Under the pieces are notes generated by a model. That model had not been told where the DNA came from and searched no databases. It saw only the letters and a list, made by a program, of their open reading frames with translations. The position numbers and the translations under genes were made by a program. Source: Eutreptiella sp. 'Long Island Sound 2002' (taxonomy: Eukaryota > Euglenozoa > Euglenophyceae > Eutreptiales > Eutreptiaceae). From it: DNA of 64,000 bases. The stretch covers positions 183,916,185-183,980,184 of the forward strand of contig OZ038380.1 in the NCBI GenBank assembly GCA_964036045.1, given 5' to 3'. Of the stretch, positions 30,356-42,129 are shown one piece after another (position 1 is the stretch's first letter; each line of letters opens with the position of its first letter).

Positions 30356-32896
30356 GTGTCCTAGAGTGGCGCATCATCACAGAAAGGAGTATGCACCTTT
30401 TTTCCAAAAGCAGTCAGCAAATTGGTGTGCATAAATCTGGAAATTTAATTTGAGGCTAAGCAAAAGCCACTTTGTTTCTCGGGGCAGAAAGCTGGACTGC
30501 TGTTGGCCCTTCTTCTGTCGGGCACTGCACATCCAATTGACAGGCTGGTTGAAAAAAGGACAATCTAGTTGTTTCTTGTTTTAACCCAAAACATCGTCCT
30601 TCAAGATGGCACCCTTCGTTGAAAGACAAATTGCACATCAAATACAGTACAATTTCGCATTTTGGAATTTACCCTGTCTGTCTGTAGAATGCAGGCACTG
30701 CTCAACGTCTTCTCCAATTGCCCACTACAAACAGTCTGCAGTATTCTTGGTGGTCTCCGTGTTCCTCTTGGGTTGTGGTGTCCCCTCTTGAGTGGGTTCA
30801 ACAGTGGAAATCAGAACTTGGAGAAATGCCCTATCAAAGGAGGAGGAGTACCAAATGCCTGTGAACTGCACAAGACCGTCAAAATTACACTGTGCTGCGG
30901 CATGCTTCAAACACCCACCAACAGGCCCCAAAATCTGGTGCTGCGGCATGTTGGGGCATGCTTCAACCGTTGTTGCTAGCTGCTATGGATGTGGGAGAGT
31001 TCCCCACCCAGAGCAGGAAAAACACAAGCATGTGTCCTAATTTCGGTTTAATGTCTCTTTTCCTACATTGAAGGACGGTGTTTCCTGTGGTTGGGTTGTG
31101 GATACAGTCTTTGGCAGTTGATCTTATTTCTTTGGTGCAAGCGACATGGTTGGTAGTTGCATTTGCTGTTGCAGCGAGCATTTACATACGTTGAAATTGC
31201 CTGTTCTTCGTGTATTTTATGAATTTGGTGTGCGCTTTCATTGGTCCTTGTCTTTATTTAATCTTGTTTGGACGAGGTGTGAGCAGGGCATGTCTGCCTG
31301 GTCGACATCCACTACCGTGGTGAGAACGTACCCTGTTGGGGGTTGCACGTCCTAAAATTCTGAGTGAAGCACAGTGTCCCGTTTGTTATTGGAAGGGTGC
31401 TGGTTCTTCAACTCCAGCTGACTTTGGAGATGACGTTGGCCAATATCATGTCTTTGTACTGTTTTGGTCTTACAGCATCACGTGTTTCTATTCCCAAAGC
31501 TAACTCCCATGTCTTGTACTCCACACAATGCGATTGCTGTTGTGGGTACTGGCATGCAGCATCACTCCACACGTTGGGTTCTGCCTTCCAGGGCCTACAT
31601 CCAAAAGGAAGCCACCACTTTAGCAGTGTCGTCGCTTGCTCCTGTTGTCCATCCTACAAACAGTCTCTGTCCTTCCTGAGACCGGGGCGGATACTTTGTG
31701 TCTCTTGACTAACTGGTTGTGTGTGCCTAGTTTGTTTTGGTCAGCTTCAGGGTTGGTTTGCATTGGGTTTGGTGCAAACCCCCATGTCACCATAGCTCAC
31801 CATCACTGATGTCATGTCCCAAAAACACTTTTTCTTGCTCTTACTTGTTTTCACGCCCGTAGTGACAAAAGAAAGATGCTGAGGGTGCTGCTTGGGCGAA
31901 GCACTAGGTGTGTATGTAGCCGTGCACGTCCTGAAGAATTATGGTGTTAGCCCCAGCCCAACCATGAAGCTGTAGAAATGGGTGGTCCTACTGAATCTCA
32001 CATGAAATTCATGCACCGGAGAATGTGACCAACTCCCGCCCCGCCCCAAAACATCGGATTCCCAAGGAAGAAAAAAGGCCAAAAAAAGGTAGAAGCACTG
32101 TTTTTAGGGGGCTTTTTCGCACAGTGCGGGCACAGCACCAATTATTACGTTGTTTATCCAGGGAACACCCCTGAAAACCACCCACCTGCAGAAGGACGTA
32201 CGATCAATTCAAAACAGCATGGGGTGCAGAATTCAGGACCCTGGGGCCTGTGGCAAGCATCAGACTAAAAAAAAATACCTGGTGTACCAGCAAGGGGGGT
32301 GTAGGGTGCAGAATTCAGGACCTTGGGATCCATGGCTACCGGTGGTGGAAAACAGCGGACTTTTCGCACAGCGCGGGCACAGTGCAGGCACAGCGCACGG
32401 TGCGCCCCCTTAGTGTGTAAATGGCAAATGGCATGACATTTAATTGTTCCCTGTTGTGGGAGGAGGACGGCATGGGTGGGATGTGTGCATGTGGGGGCTT
32501 CACTGGCTTCATTGGCTTGGCTGTGCCATCAAGTATATCCCCTGAAGACCCAGGCCTGCCGCCTTGAAGGCTTCTTGGTGAACGGGTTGTACAACGAGTG
32601 TCTTATGCACTGTGTTTGTGTGAGTTGCTTGTTGATCGTGGTCATTGGTAGTGTAATGGGGGAGGGGTTGCTAAAAAAACTGAGTGAGTGGGCTGGTTGG
32701 GATTCCAGGTGTACGCACTGGTTTGATTGTTTGAGGGAGTTGTTCCACCGAGCACTGTGTGTGCGACGCACGCGCACCGTGGTCACTGTTAGTGGACAAA
32801 CGTCATTGATGCACCCCAAGATGCACCCCCCACCAACAGCCCAAAAAGCTTAGTTGCAAGCACAAGACCTGTCTTCCCAAGTTTTTTTATGGTCAC

Positions 32897-33060
32897 CAAT
32901 AATTCCTGGAGGCTTACATGTAGTTTTTGTTCTTTCCTGGAGACCTCTTGACGGTTGTAGTTATCACCAGGAGGCTCTTGGATGGTTGCAATCATCTCCT
33001 GCAGCCTTCTAGGTGGTTGCTGTCATTTCCTGGAGCCTTTTGGATGGTTGCTGTTACATG
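32897..33060. repeat. Degenerate tandem repeat with about 40-bp units
   Basis: Four imperfect units contain TTCCTGGAG, then CTT and GGATGGTTGC. A single related unit occurs near 29098. It shows no open frame of interest. Confidence 0.55.
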
Positions 33061-33823
33061 TGGTTAAGGCCTCCTGAGTAGGTGGTACAGGTCCCTGTGG
33101 GTCCCCAGATATACCCAAAATTTGCACTGCGCGTGCACCGTGGCAAGAGCATCCTCTTTATGTTGCTTGTCACAAGACGCTAGGAAATGCATTTTTAGAG
33201 CGTGAGAGTGGGACAGTTGTCCGTCCCTCTTCTCACAAATGCTGCTTCTGCCCCTTGGCACCCCTACCATACTGGCGCCGGCATGCTTCACATTTGGCCT
33301 TTCGTAGCACAGTGAAATTTTGGAGGGTGCTCACCACCACTGATGTGGAAAATGAAGCACAGAGCCAGGGGGTTCCGGACCACCAAATGTTACCCATCAG
33401 TAGTGTGCAACATTTCCAGGCATTTTGCCATTGGTTTTTTTTTCTTGAGCAACCACCCAAACCCACGATGCCACCTCAGTCCTGTGGTAGGCCGATACCT
33501 GGTTGTGGATACCCTCAGGCGGGTGTTTTCCCGTGGTGATGGTGGTGATAGTGGCAGGGAGGGGGGGGGCATATTGTAAATGAACTGAAACAATACCACG
33601 AGGTAGAAACTGAGCCCAGTAGGATTGCAGTGCAATAATGTGTTGGTTCACTTAGTTTAATGAGGGTTTGCATATGAGTGACAAACATGGCAAAATAGTT
33701 TGGAGAATTCTTGACCGTTCGCTGATCCCTAACATCGGGAACAATTCAAAAAGCACAAGACACAAAACTCTGGGCAACAGGCACTGCTTTCTATGTTCTG
33801 GCTTGTATAACGCAGATGGGGGT

Positions 33824-34113
33824 CCAAACTTGTAAACGTGCATTCATCGCCATCTTTTCACGCACCCGTTGTGGTAATGCGCAACACCTTTGCAACTTAT
33901 GATGACCTGTGGCATCTGTGCATTGATGTCCAACATCCCATGTGTAAGTTAACCAAAGAGCGGAGAAAGAGCTACTCATCCAGAGACAATGAGGCCATAA
34001 GGGGAGGGCTTGAGGGGAGGAGAGTCAGGCCGGAGCGACACGCCACGGATCTGCAGGGACGGAGGTCATCAACTATGTACAACGGGCAGAAATTTGTATG
34101 GGGGGTGGGGGCG
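33824..34113. repeat. 290-bp direct duplication, copy 1
   Basis: Near-identical (a handful of differences in about 290 bases) to 34796-35085, offset by 972 bases in the same orientation. The plus frame in both copies contains RNTFATYDDLWHLCIDVQH then KERRKSYSSRDNEA. That is fairly protein-like but matches no family I know. A shorter duplicate (CTCTGGGCA...TTTCTATGTTCTGGCTTG) precedes this copy and follows it at about 34131. Confidence 0.8.
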
Positions 34114-34795
34114 GAAAAAAGGAACAAGAATCAAAACTCTGGGCAGTGCTTTCTATGTCTGGCTTGCATAATGCAGACGCATCTCCATCTTCCGCAATGC
34201 AGTAAGTCTAGCTTCATATCCCCATTCATGCACGCAAGCACTCAATGGCATTCAGTGCAAGATGAGACTCAACATACTACAGAGGTACACCAGCATGGAT
34301 CAGTAGGCAGCTCTCATACAGGATCCCACATCATATTCGGTCTGGCAGCTGGGCCGCCAGAAGATCCCTGATCCCTGGACCCGGGTCTTCACCTTGGTGA
34401 GAACCTCCCGCAGTGCAGAGGGATGTGACCCAGACGATTTTGTCTGCCCAGCACCACCCTTGTGAGTGCCTGTCTCAGCCCACCATCTCAATTAGCCAGC
34501 GATAGCTGGCACTAGCGGCAGCCGGTCTGCCAATACTTTCAGCACCAACCAAACGTCACCAATTGAGGAGAGCAGCTGTGCTTTAGGCTACATGATACTG
34601 ATAGCACCAAACCCCAGTACTGGTATTGAGTGCAGGACTGCCAATGAGCTTTCGGGTAACTGTGCGTGTGCAGTGTCAAGGTGCCTGTGTGTGTGTGTAT
34701 GTGTGAGGGGCGGTGAAGGGACAGCAAAGGACAGGAGCAAACCATGGGGCTCACTTTGTGGACCCCGTTTTGGGGGCTGAGTGAGGACTCGGCCC

Positions 34796-35085
34796 CCAAA
34801 CTTGTAAATGTGTATTCATCGCCATCTTTTCACGCACCCGTTGTGGTAATGCGCAACACCTTTGCAACTTATGATGATCTGTGGCATCTGTGCATTGATG
34901 TCCAACATCCCATGTGTAAGTTAACCAAAGAGCGGAGAAAGAGCTACTCATCCAGAGACAATGAGGCCATAAGGGGAGGGCTTGAGGGGAGGAGAGTCAG
35001 GCCGGAGCGACACGCCACGGATCTGCAGGGACGGAGGTCATCAACTATGTACAACAGGCAGAACTTTGTACAGGGGGCGGGAGTA
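34796..35085. repeat. 290-bp direct duplication, copy 2
   Basis: Partner of 33824-34113. The high identity points to a recent segmental duplication or two insertions of one element. No inverted ends or target duplications were found. Confidence 0.8.
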
Positions 35086-35099
35086 TAAGCAATGATCAA

Positions 35100-38000
35100 A
35101 TAATACGGTGTGCACTGTTTGTCGACACCATTGCCTACAAGGTAGGTCGACAAAGACAAAGAGACCACAGTATGGAAGGGGAGCCCCTTCCACAAAAATG
35201 CCCAATACCTGTGCACATGGGGATGCTGGTCTATTGTTTGTCGGCACTTTGTGCTGCAAGTGGACGTGTCTACTAATTGCAGACTCAGCACACTGCAGAC
35301 GAGATTTTTTTTGTAGTTGCAAGGCGCAGAGCCCTGAAGAAAGACCAAAACCCCTCTGCGGTGGCTGCACGTCTTGTCAACCATATTGTTTGACACTTGA
35401 AGCAGCAGGAGCCGCTACCAATAGTAGCGCGTGTCGCAGTAGGGGCATCCAAGCAACAGCATCCCATGCATCCAATGTGTTTGGAGGGGGAGGGGGGATG
35501 CCACAGTAAACGATGTCTCGAACCCTCCCCTTCATAATCAATATTTTGAACCCTCCCCTTCATAATATCAAAGCAAGAATAATAATCAACGATAATAATC
35601 ATGTGTAGCACCCTCCTATGATATATAGCACCTTCATCAGCCACGTCACCCCAGGAGTGCAGAGCACTTCCAACACGAACTGTAGGCTACGAATCTGAAG
35701 TGGTGACAATATCCTGTGCCTGTGATTTGCTGCAGGCCATCAGCAAGAATGAAGAAGGAAGAAAACAAAAAATCAGCTAAAAAGATCAAATACATACGCA
35801 CAAAGGTGAGCTGAAGGGTAGTTGCCAATGACAGAGTTGCCAAGCAGTGGGAGTAAGAAATGCAAGGGTAGAGGGAAAAGGGCTTCTGCCTTAGGCGCGC
35901 CCAACCTCAGGAGGACAGCTCAGGAATACTGATCAGGCTCTAATTTTCAAAAAGGCAGAACTGAAGGCTTCAGGGCAGCGCAGCCCGTGCTTGAGTCACC
36001 AAGGACATGAATCAAATGACATAGTGTGGAGAAAGCAAAAGCCATTCCACTGGATGCATAATGCAAAATGACACCACTAGACAGTGTGAATCCAGCGCAA
36101 GCCTCTGCCTCTACACATGTGCCAAAAAACACAAAGGAAAAAGAACCTACTCCAACTGGCGTTCACCAGCTCCGATATATTCTCCCATCCAAAGAGCGCA
36201 GTATTGACTTTTATGGCAACCCGCAAATCCACAACTTGGCCTTGTTGTACGCAAGGTTGCAACCCTACCATTGCAGTACTAACATATCCAACATTGGTCG
36301 GTGCTGGAATACTTCAGTGGCCTCAGGCACAGGCGCACTTGCGTGCCTGTCAACAGTGGATGCAGATTGGGAAGCCAGTTGTGCCACGGCAGGCATGCTG
36401 GGTGACAAGGACTGGGACTGAAGCGGGGGGGGATGGGGGCACAGGGCACTTTGTGGGGTCTGTGATTGACTCTGCAACTCACCATTTGTTGCCTCTTTCT
36501 GTCCCGGAAATAAGCATGGCTCTGTGGAGATGGCGAAACTGGGTCCGAACTCGCCTGTGCATTCGTGGAAAATGCAGCACAAGCAGGTGCTTGATGCAGA
36601 GTTGAGACAGAACCCTGACCGATGGTCAGACTCAGATGATGCAGCGTGACCCGCCGATCCTTCCCGGCGGCTGACAGCTTGTCAGTGTGCCCCGTTGGAC
36701 CTCGCCAAAGCTCCCTTTGCGCAGCAGCGCGGCGCGGAGCTGCAGGGCGTATGATGGGATCTCGAGGCGCCTCGCGACTGCGCAGTGCTATTGTGCATCG
36801 GCGCCCTCCACCGCTCGATGACACGCGCGCCAAAGCGGAACGGACGAGGAGTGTCTAAAGTGGAGAGGAGTGGCACGGGCATATTTCAGGGCACCATGTG
36901 CACCGTTTGTGAAGGGGAGAAGCGTGAAAGGAAATGGGAAACAGGGAACAGTTTAAGCGAAAATTGCTTACATGTACGTGCTACAATTTCCCCATTCTGG
37001 GATAATTTTTCGAAATTGCGCGCCAAAGACATGATAGGATAAGCACCCCTCTCTGCAATGTCCTGGACTGTTGGGAACCGCAACTTTCGCTACTTAAGCC
37101 AAACTGGTGATACCTGCCTGCCTACAGGTGCTAGAGCCCTGGCATGGAAAGGTGGCTGTGCATTGGGGCTTGCGTGGCGGTCCATTCATCGGGTGAGGAG
37201 GGGATCTGTTGACATGCTGGGGTGAGAGGCCAATATCCCTTGTAAAGAGTGCAACACCACTTGAACGCAACAGATGCATAGCACACACTACGCTCCTGCG
37301 AATTGGATTCAGCAGTGTCCATCTTGCGAAAATCTTGCGGAAAAAAAAATGCATCAAGCACTGCTGTTGCCGCCCTCTTTTCCTGGTGGGACATCACATT
37401 ACTGGACGCTGGCTGGGCATTAATTTTTGTTGTGTATAGCTGCAGCCTTCAGATGGTTCTGTCCCCGGTGTACCATGTCGAAGGCAAAAACGCAGCATTG
37501 TAGATCTTTGCCATTGCCTTGGGGGGGGGGGGGGGGGGCAAAATACATGTGTTCCAAACCATGTTCAGAAAAAATTATTCAGGAAAAATTATTTTCTGGA
37601 AAATGAGGGGGGGGATTACACAAGTTCCACATGCTTCTGCGAAAGGAGAATTCAAGGTCAACCTCTTTTTGAAAAAATGTGCAGCTATGTTAAAAAAGGC
37701 CCTTCCCGAAGAGGAATTGTCACACTAGTCGGCTTACACAGGCACATGGGTGGTAAATGGGCAAACAGGGACCCAGAAAACCTTCAAAGTTGGGGGGGGG
37801 GGGGTTCACACACTAAATCTTCACGCGTATTTTTTCCCCTTGAAAAAAAAATTGCCCCACAAAATTTGGCCCTCCCCAGTAAACCACAAATCACTGCAGA
37901 CTGTCCTCAAGCACAAAGAGTTGCGCTGTGACCGTGAACGAGCACACATTTGCTGCCATGCAGACAGTTTCACAGATGCGAAGCCAAGCACCTACTCCCT

Positions 38001-41000
38001 ACACCCAAAGCTCGAACTAGAACTAGAACTAGAGCTCGCTTCAAAGGGGTCTTTGGCATTCCTTTCCCTTGGTAGGTTCTGCTAGCCGAGCCCCCGGACT
38101 GCCCGTGTTTCACTGCTCTGTTTCGGGTCCACACAGAGGAGGGCAACTGCCCTGGCGATTGGCCAACTGTGTCCAAGTGGACACCCCACACCGGCTGTGG
38201 GGGACCCCTCCTCAACAGCAGCTTTTGGGCTTGGCGGTAACAGTTGCCTGATTTAGCTTTTAAACGGGCCCTGAAACCACCAGATTTTGATTAAAAAAGC
38301 ACTTGGGCTTGCGGATACGGCCCCTGCAGCGCCGCAGCGCCTTATCTCAATTCCGCCGTCACCCTTGAGCCCCCCTACCTTGATATCAATACCAGCACAT
38401 TGGTACCACCTTGGTGCTAGGAAGCAGTTCCGAGAAGGCAATCAAATTGTGATTCTTGGTGCCTTTGGTACTACCGTATTGAGACTCACACCACATGCAC
38501 CTTTCCATGGGCAATAAGGAAATGAATGACTGCAGTTACATGTAGGGGCTCTACCCGTGGCCCTGAAATCGCTGACCCCCATTTGTCTTGACCGTTGAGA
38601 CGACTTCGTCCATGCCATACGCTTTCATGCGCAATTGCCATGTGACTTAGGACGTGCAAGTGAATTGGCCCAACCCGCGACCTTGGAACGCGCTTTAACC
38701 CCGAGGACCGCATCACCCAAGGTAATCCCACCTCATGCTGTGACGGTGCCATCTTCGCTAATGACATACCCTTCATCATCGTTACGGGCGAGAGTTTTAT
38801 GTACAGGTGACATGTAGTTACAGAAAGACGAAAGCACTCAGAAATATGATCAGGAAAGGAGGGCAACCAAAGGACACGAATGGGGCCCCGTATGGGGCCT
38901 CAATGGGCCCGTTGGTACACAATGCACACTTCCTTTCTCAGCTATAGGCGAAAGCCTTTTGTGTCTTCTCATGCTTGCTGAAAGTGCCTACTGCGAGTCT
39001 CCGTTTGCTTTGCCTACGATAATTCAGTGGTGATTTTTGAGACGTGACTTGAAGAACTTTCATTTGTGATCTCGCTTATACGTCACTAAATTGAAATATC
39101 AACGGTTCTGCCTTACCTACCCTGCATAGCTGTCCCATGGCCATGTTTCGTGTTGACGGACCAACTACATTTGTGTACCCCTAAACAAAAGTGCGGCATT
39201 GGGTATCTGTGTGAAAAAGACTCCCGCGAACACATGAACGTCATATCGACAACTGCAAAGCTAATCACCGACTCAAAACAGCATGAACTTACCAAAAAAA
39301 AAAACACAACCGCTATCGGTGCAGCGTTCTTAAGTCCACATGAGCATTGCGCTCGCCTCCAATTCTTCTTGCCAGATAGGGGGGTTTTGGTTGCGTGGTA
39401 CCACGCACACACGAAGGGTGGTGCTCCTCACACTTTCGGGGGTGTGCAAACACGTCGGTCTTGGCGATGTCGAGGTTCATACCCCCGATACCTCTTGATT
39501 TAGGGAAGAGAACCAAGAGCTCTCGATGATTTCTCCGTGGCCCCTCATGAAAGTCGTGGAGGTGTGTGTCAAGTCTATGATCGTTTGTCGCATGATCGAT
39601 GTCACAAAATCAGGAATCCACCGCACCTTGTAAGTACCAATTTTCATGGACATAGGGATCTACGGAAGATGGATATCCTCCGTTGGTGTGGTGCACGGAA
39701 TGGTTGTCGCCATAGCAAGTGTTTTTATTGGTGTTGATGGAGCGGTGGCTTTTAGCAACGCGGCACCGGAAGCAACGCAATTTCAACGGCAAAAGAAAAC
39801 CCCCGCGACGATGCTTGAGGGTGTGGGAATGCAAAAACGTGTCACGGTATGTGTCGTTGTGTGCAATAGGTGCCGAGCTTTGACCCGACCGTTAGCTTGA
39901 AGGTTAAGCAGGATTTGTAAGGTCACAGTTAGTGAAGAAGTCATTTGTCTCATGGTTTGTCACTAGCACATTGCGAAAAGTTGATGTACACCACAAGAGC
40001 TCCCATCAAAGCCCATGGCTTCAACTTGGAACAACGTGACAAACGACAAAAGACCTTCCGGTTGATGTGATGTTACTTATTGTTACAAAGAAGTTTCGCC
40101 CAACACAGCACAACATATACGCGCACAACACTCAAGGGAACTAACTCCCAAAAATTAGGCCACAAAAACGTATGGACACTTCATATTGGCCTAGACACAC
40201 TATGGGTACCGCCCCTCAAGTGCAAACCAAATTATGTGGTTGCAAAGCGTGTCGTTGATAAAGAAATTCAACACTCATTTAAAAACATAAAGGGATTATG
40301 AGGGTGCAATGAGATGCAATTTCCAACCATCCATCGCATGCATCGTACAAGTGGTGATCATGCCAAAATGGTGAGGGATGGGCCTTCCACGTCCACAACA
40401 CTTTGTTACCCTCCATTGTGGAGAGGGTATGGTACGCATCGTGGACTCATATCATGTACGCGTCCTCATTGTTGAGTGGCGTCGGCACGCCATCGCTCAA
40501 CAGCTTGGCTTGTGGGTGAGCATCTCCCCAATGCTCCACCGCACAAAGCCATAGGAATGGCTTGCACTTCCGCTGTCTCCATGTTGTTAATGAGGCCGAC
40601 AAACAAATGCTGACGGACCGTGACTGACCAACCGACAAAGATTGTGTTTTCCCATGGGCCCATGGGGCATGCAATGTGGCATCATGAAAAATTTTGGTTG
40701 TGTCTGAATGGAAAATCACCATGCACACATTCATACGAATTGAACTCAATGCAATGAAACAAAAAGCACGGGCATGGGGCATTTAGCATGTTAACACAAT
40801 TATGTTCAGGCCACCCCCCACCACCAACCCTATGCCACCCCATGTGTTGGCATTGTCGTTTGTTTGAGGTGGACCCCCCCCCCCGACACACACCATAGAC
40901 ACAATTGGGAGGGGGGGGGGCATGATGCGCTTGCCACAAGTAGGACTGAGCATGGGAACGGATGGGCGGAAGGTTGTTATGTGCCCCCGTCGGAGTTCGA

Positions 41001-41880
41001 GTCCACAAGTGGACATCGTGTGTTGCCCGTTGCTGCCGGTACACAGCTGCAGCAATGGCAGCAACAAAACAAAAGCCAGCAACAAGTGCAAAAACTGCAA
41101 GGCAGACAACTTCAGCAGAAAGTTGTGATGCAGCTTGGGCTCGAGCTTCATGTTGTGCAGCACATTTCTTTTCCTGGGACCTTTGGGCATGACAAGCATT
41201 GGCAGAGGGACATTGTGTGGTGCTCACAATGCCAGTGTTTAGGCATCAAAAATGGACGATTCTGGACTGCAGGAGTGGATGCAGGAGGGATGGAAAGGAA
41301 AAAGGGGAATTGTGGGCAGGGTGACACAGAAATTAACACCCAAACCCCTCAACGAAACCCCTGATCAAACTCCGAACCCCTGAATCATTACTCAGTAATG
41401 GTTCCCGACCCCCCTGCCCCCCTGGGGACCCCCACCAAAAAATGACCCATTCTTATTTGCAACCCTGGTATGTAGCCTGGTACGCATGTAGGTACGTACC
41501 TTGCATATTGGTATGTGAGTTCCAAGACGTCGTACGTGGGAATTTTGATGCGTGTGACCGAGAGTTCATGGTTCGGTCTGGGTCAGAAAAGCTCGACCCT
41601 GAACGGCACATCACAATCTCAACGACAGGCCCGAACGCCAGGGGCGAAATGGGGAAATGGTGGGGGAGCACAAAAAGCGGGAAACGGTGGCGCCAAAAGA
41701 GGGGGGAAGAAATGGGGGAAGACAAGGTGGTGAAGCAAACCGCGCCCCTTGCACTTATCGCAGACCCTCATCCCCAAATTCATGCGTCGCCGCAGATGAG
41801 CCCACCCCGTACCACAAGCAAAGAGTGCCCATCTAAAGAGACTGGCTACACCCACTTTTGGAAGGCTGTGTGGCACGCAA
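35100..41880. other. No confident gene; scattered coding-like traces
   Basis: Several minus-strand patches have protein-like composition but stops or no family: about 38800-38510 (GGITLGDAVLGVKARSKVAG with stops), about 39480-39310, and about 41200-40990, which has a hydrophobic segment (VVCLAVFALVAGFCFVAAI). The downstream exons expected for the armadillo/UBA gene could be here but were not found. Poly-G runs occur at about 37520 and 37795. Confidence 0.3.
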
Positions 41881-41887
41881 CCCTGTC

Positions 41888-42101
41888 CAGGGATGCATTG
41901 GAAGGGGGGGGAGCCCCCCCTCCCCCAGGCAGGGTGCCCAGCCTATGCCCAGCCACTGTCCCCCTGATGCCAAGTGCCAGCTTCAATGGCATTTGTAACT
42001 GACAGTAACCGCCCCCAACCGCTTTGGCGACCTCCTCCAACCGCCTGCCCAACCGCTTCTGGGACCGCCTCTGAGGTCCCTCCCCTTCTAGTGCATCCCT
42101 G
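41888..42101. mobile_element. hAT-like MITE family 2, copy D, with 8-bp target duplication
   Basis: Inverted ends are CAGGGATGCATTGGAAGGGG and CCCTTCTAGTGCATCCCTG. The flanks are ACCCTGTC and CCCCTGTC (7 of 8 identical). The body matches copies B and C. It lies 29 bases downstream of the UBA exon, in the following intron. Confidence 0.82.
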
Positions 42102-42129
42102 CCCCTGTCTGAACTGTGAAAGGGGACAC

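Larger units (their letters stand above)
28300..33760. other. No gene identified; repeats and ambiguous ORFs
   Basis: No recognised family is seen on either strand. A possible minus-strand exon at about 28648-28565 (LLAVRDLRDELQLQETEDRR, coiled-coil-like, after the acceptor GACGTCCAG) stands alone. GCACTGCG/GCGC motifs recur at about 29215, 32380 and 33125, and GGTGCAGAATTCAGGACC occurs twice (about 32225 and 32307). These look like transposon ends and duplications, not genes. Confidence 0.35.
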
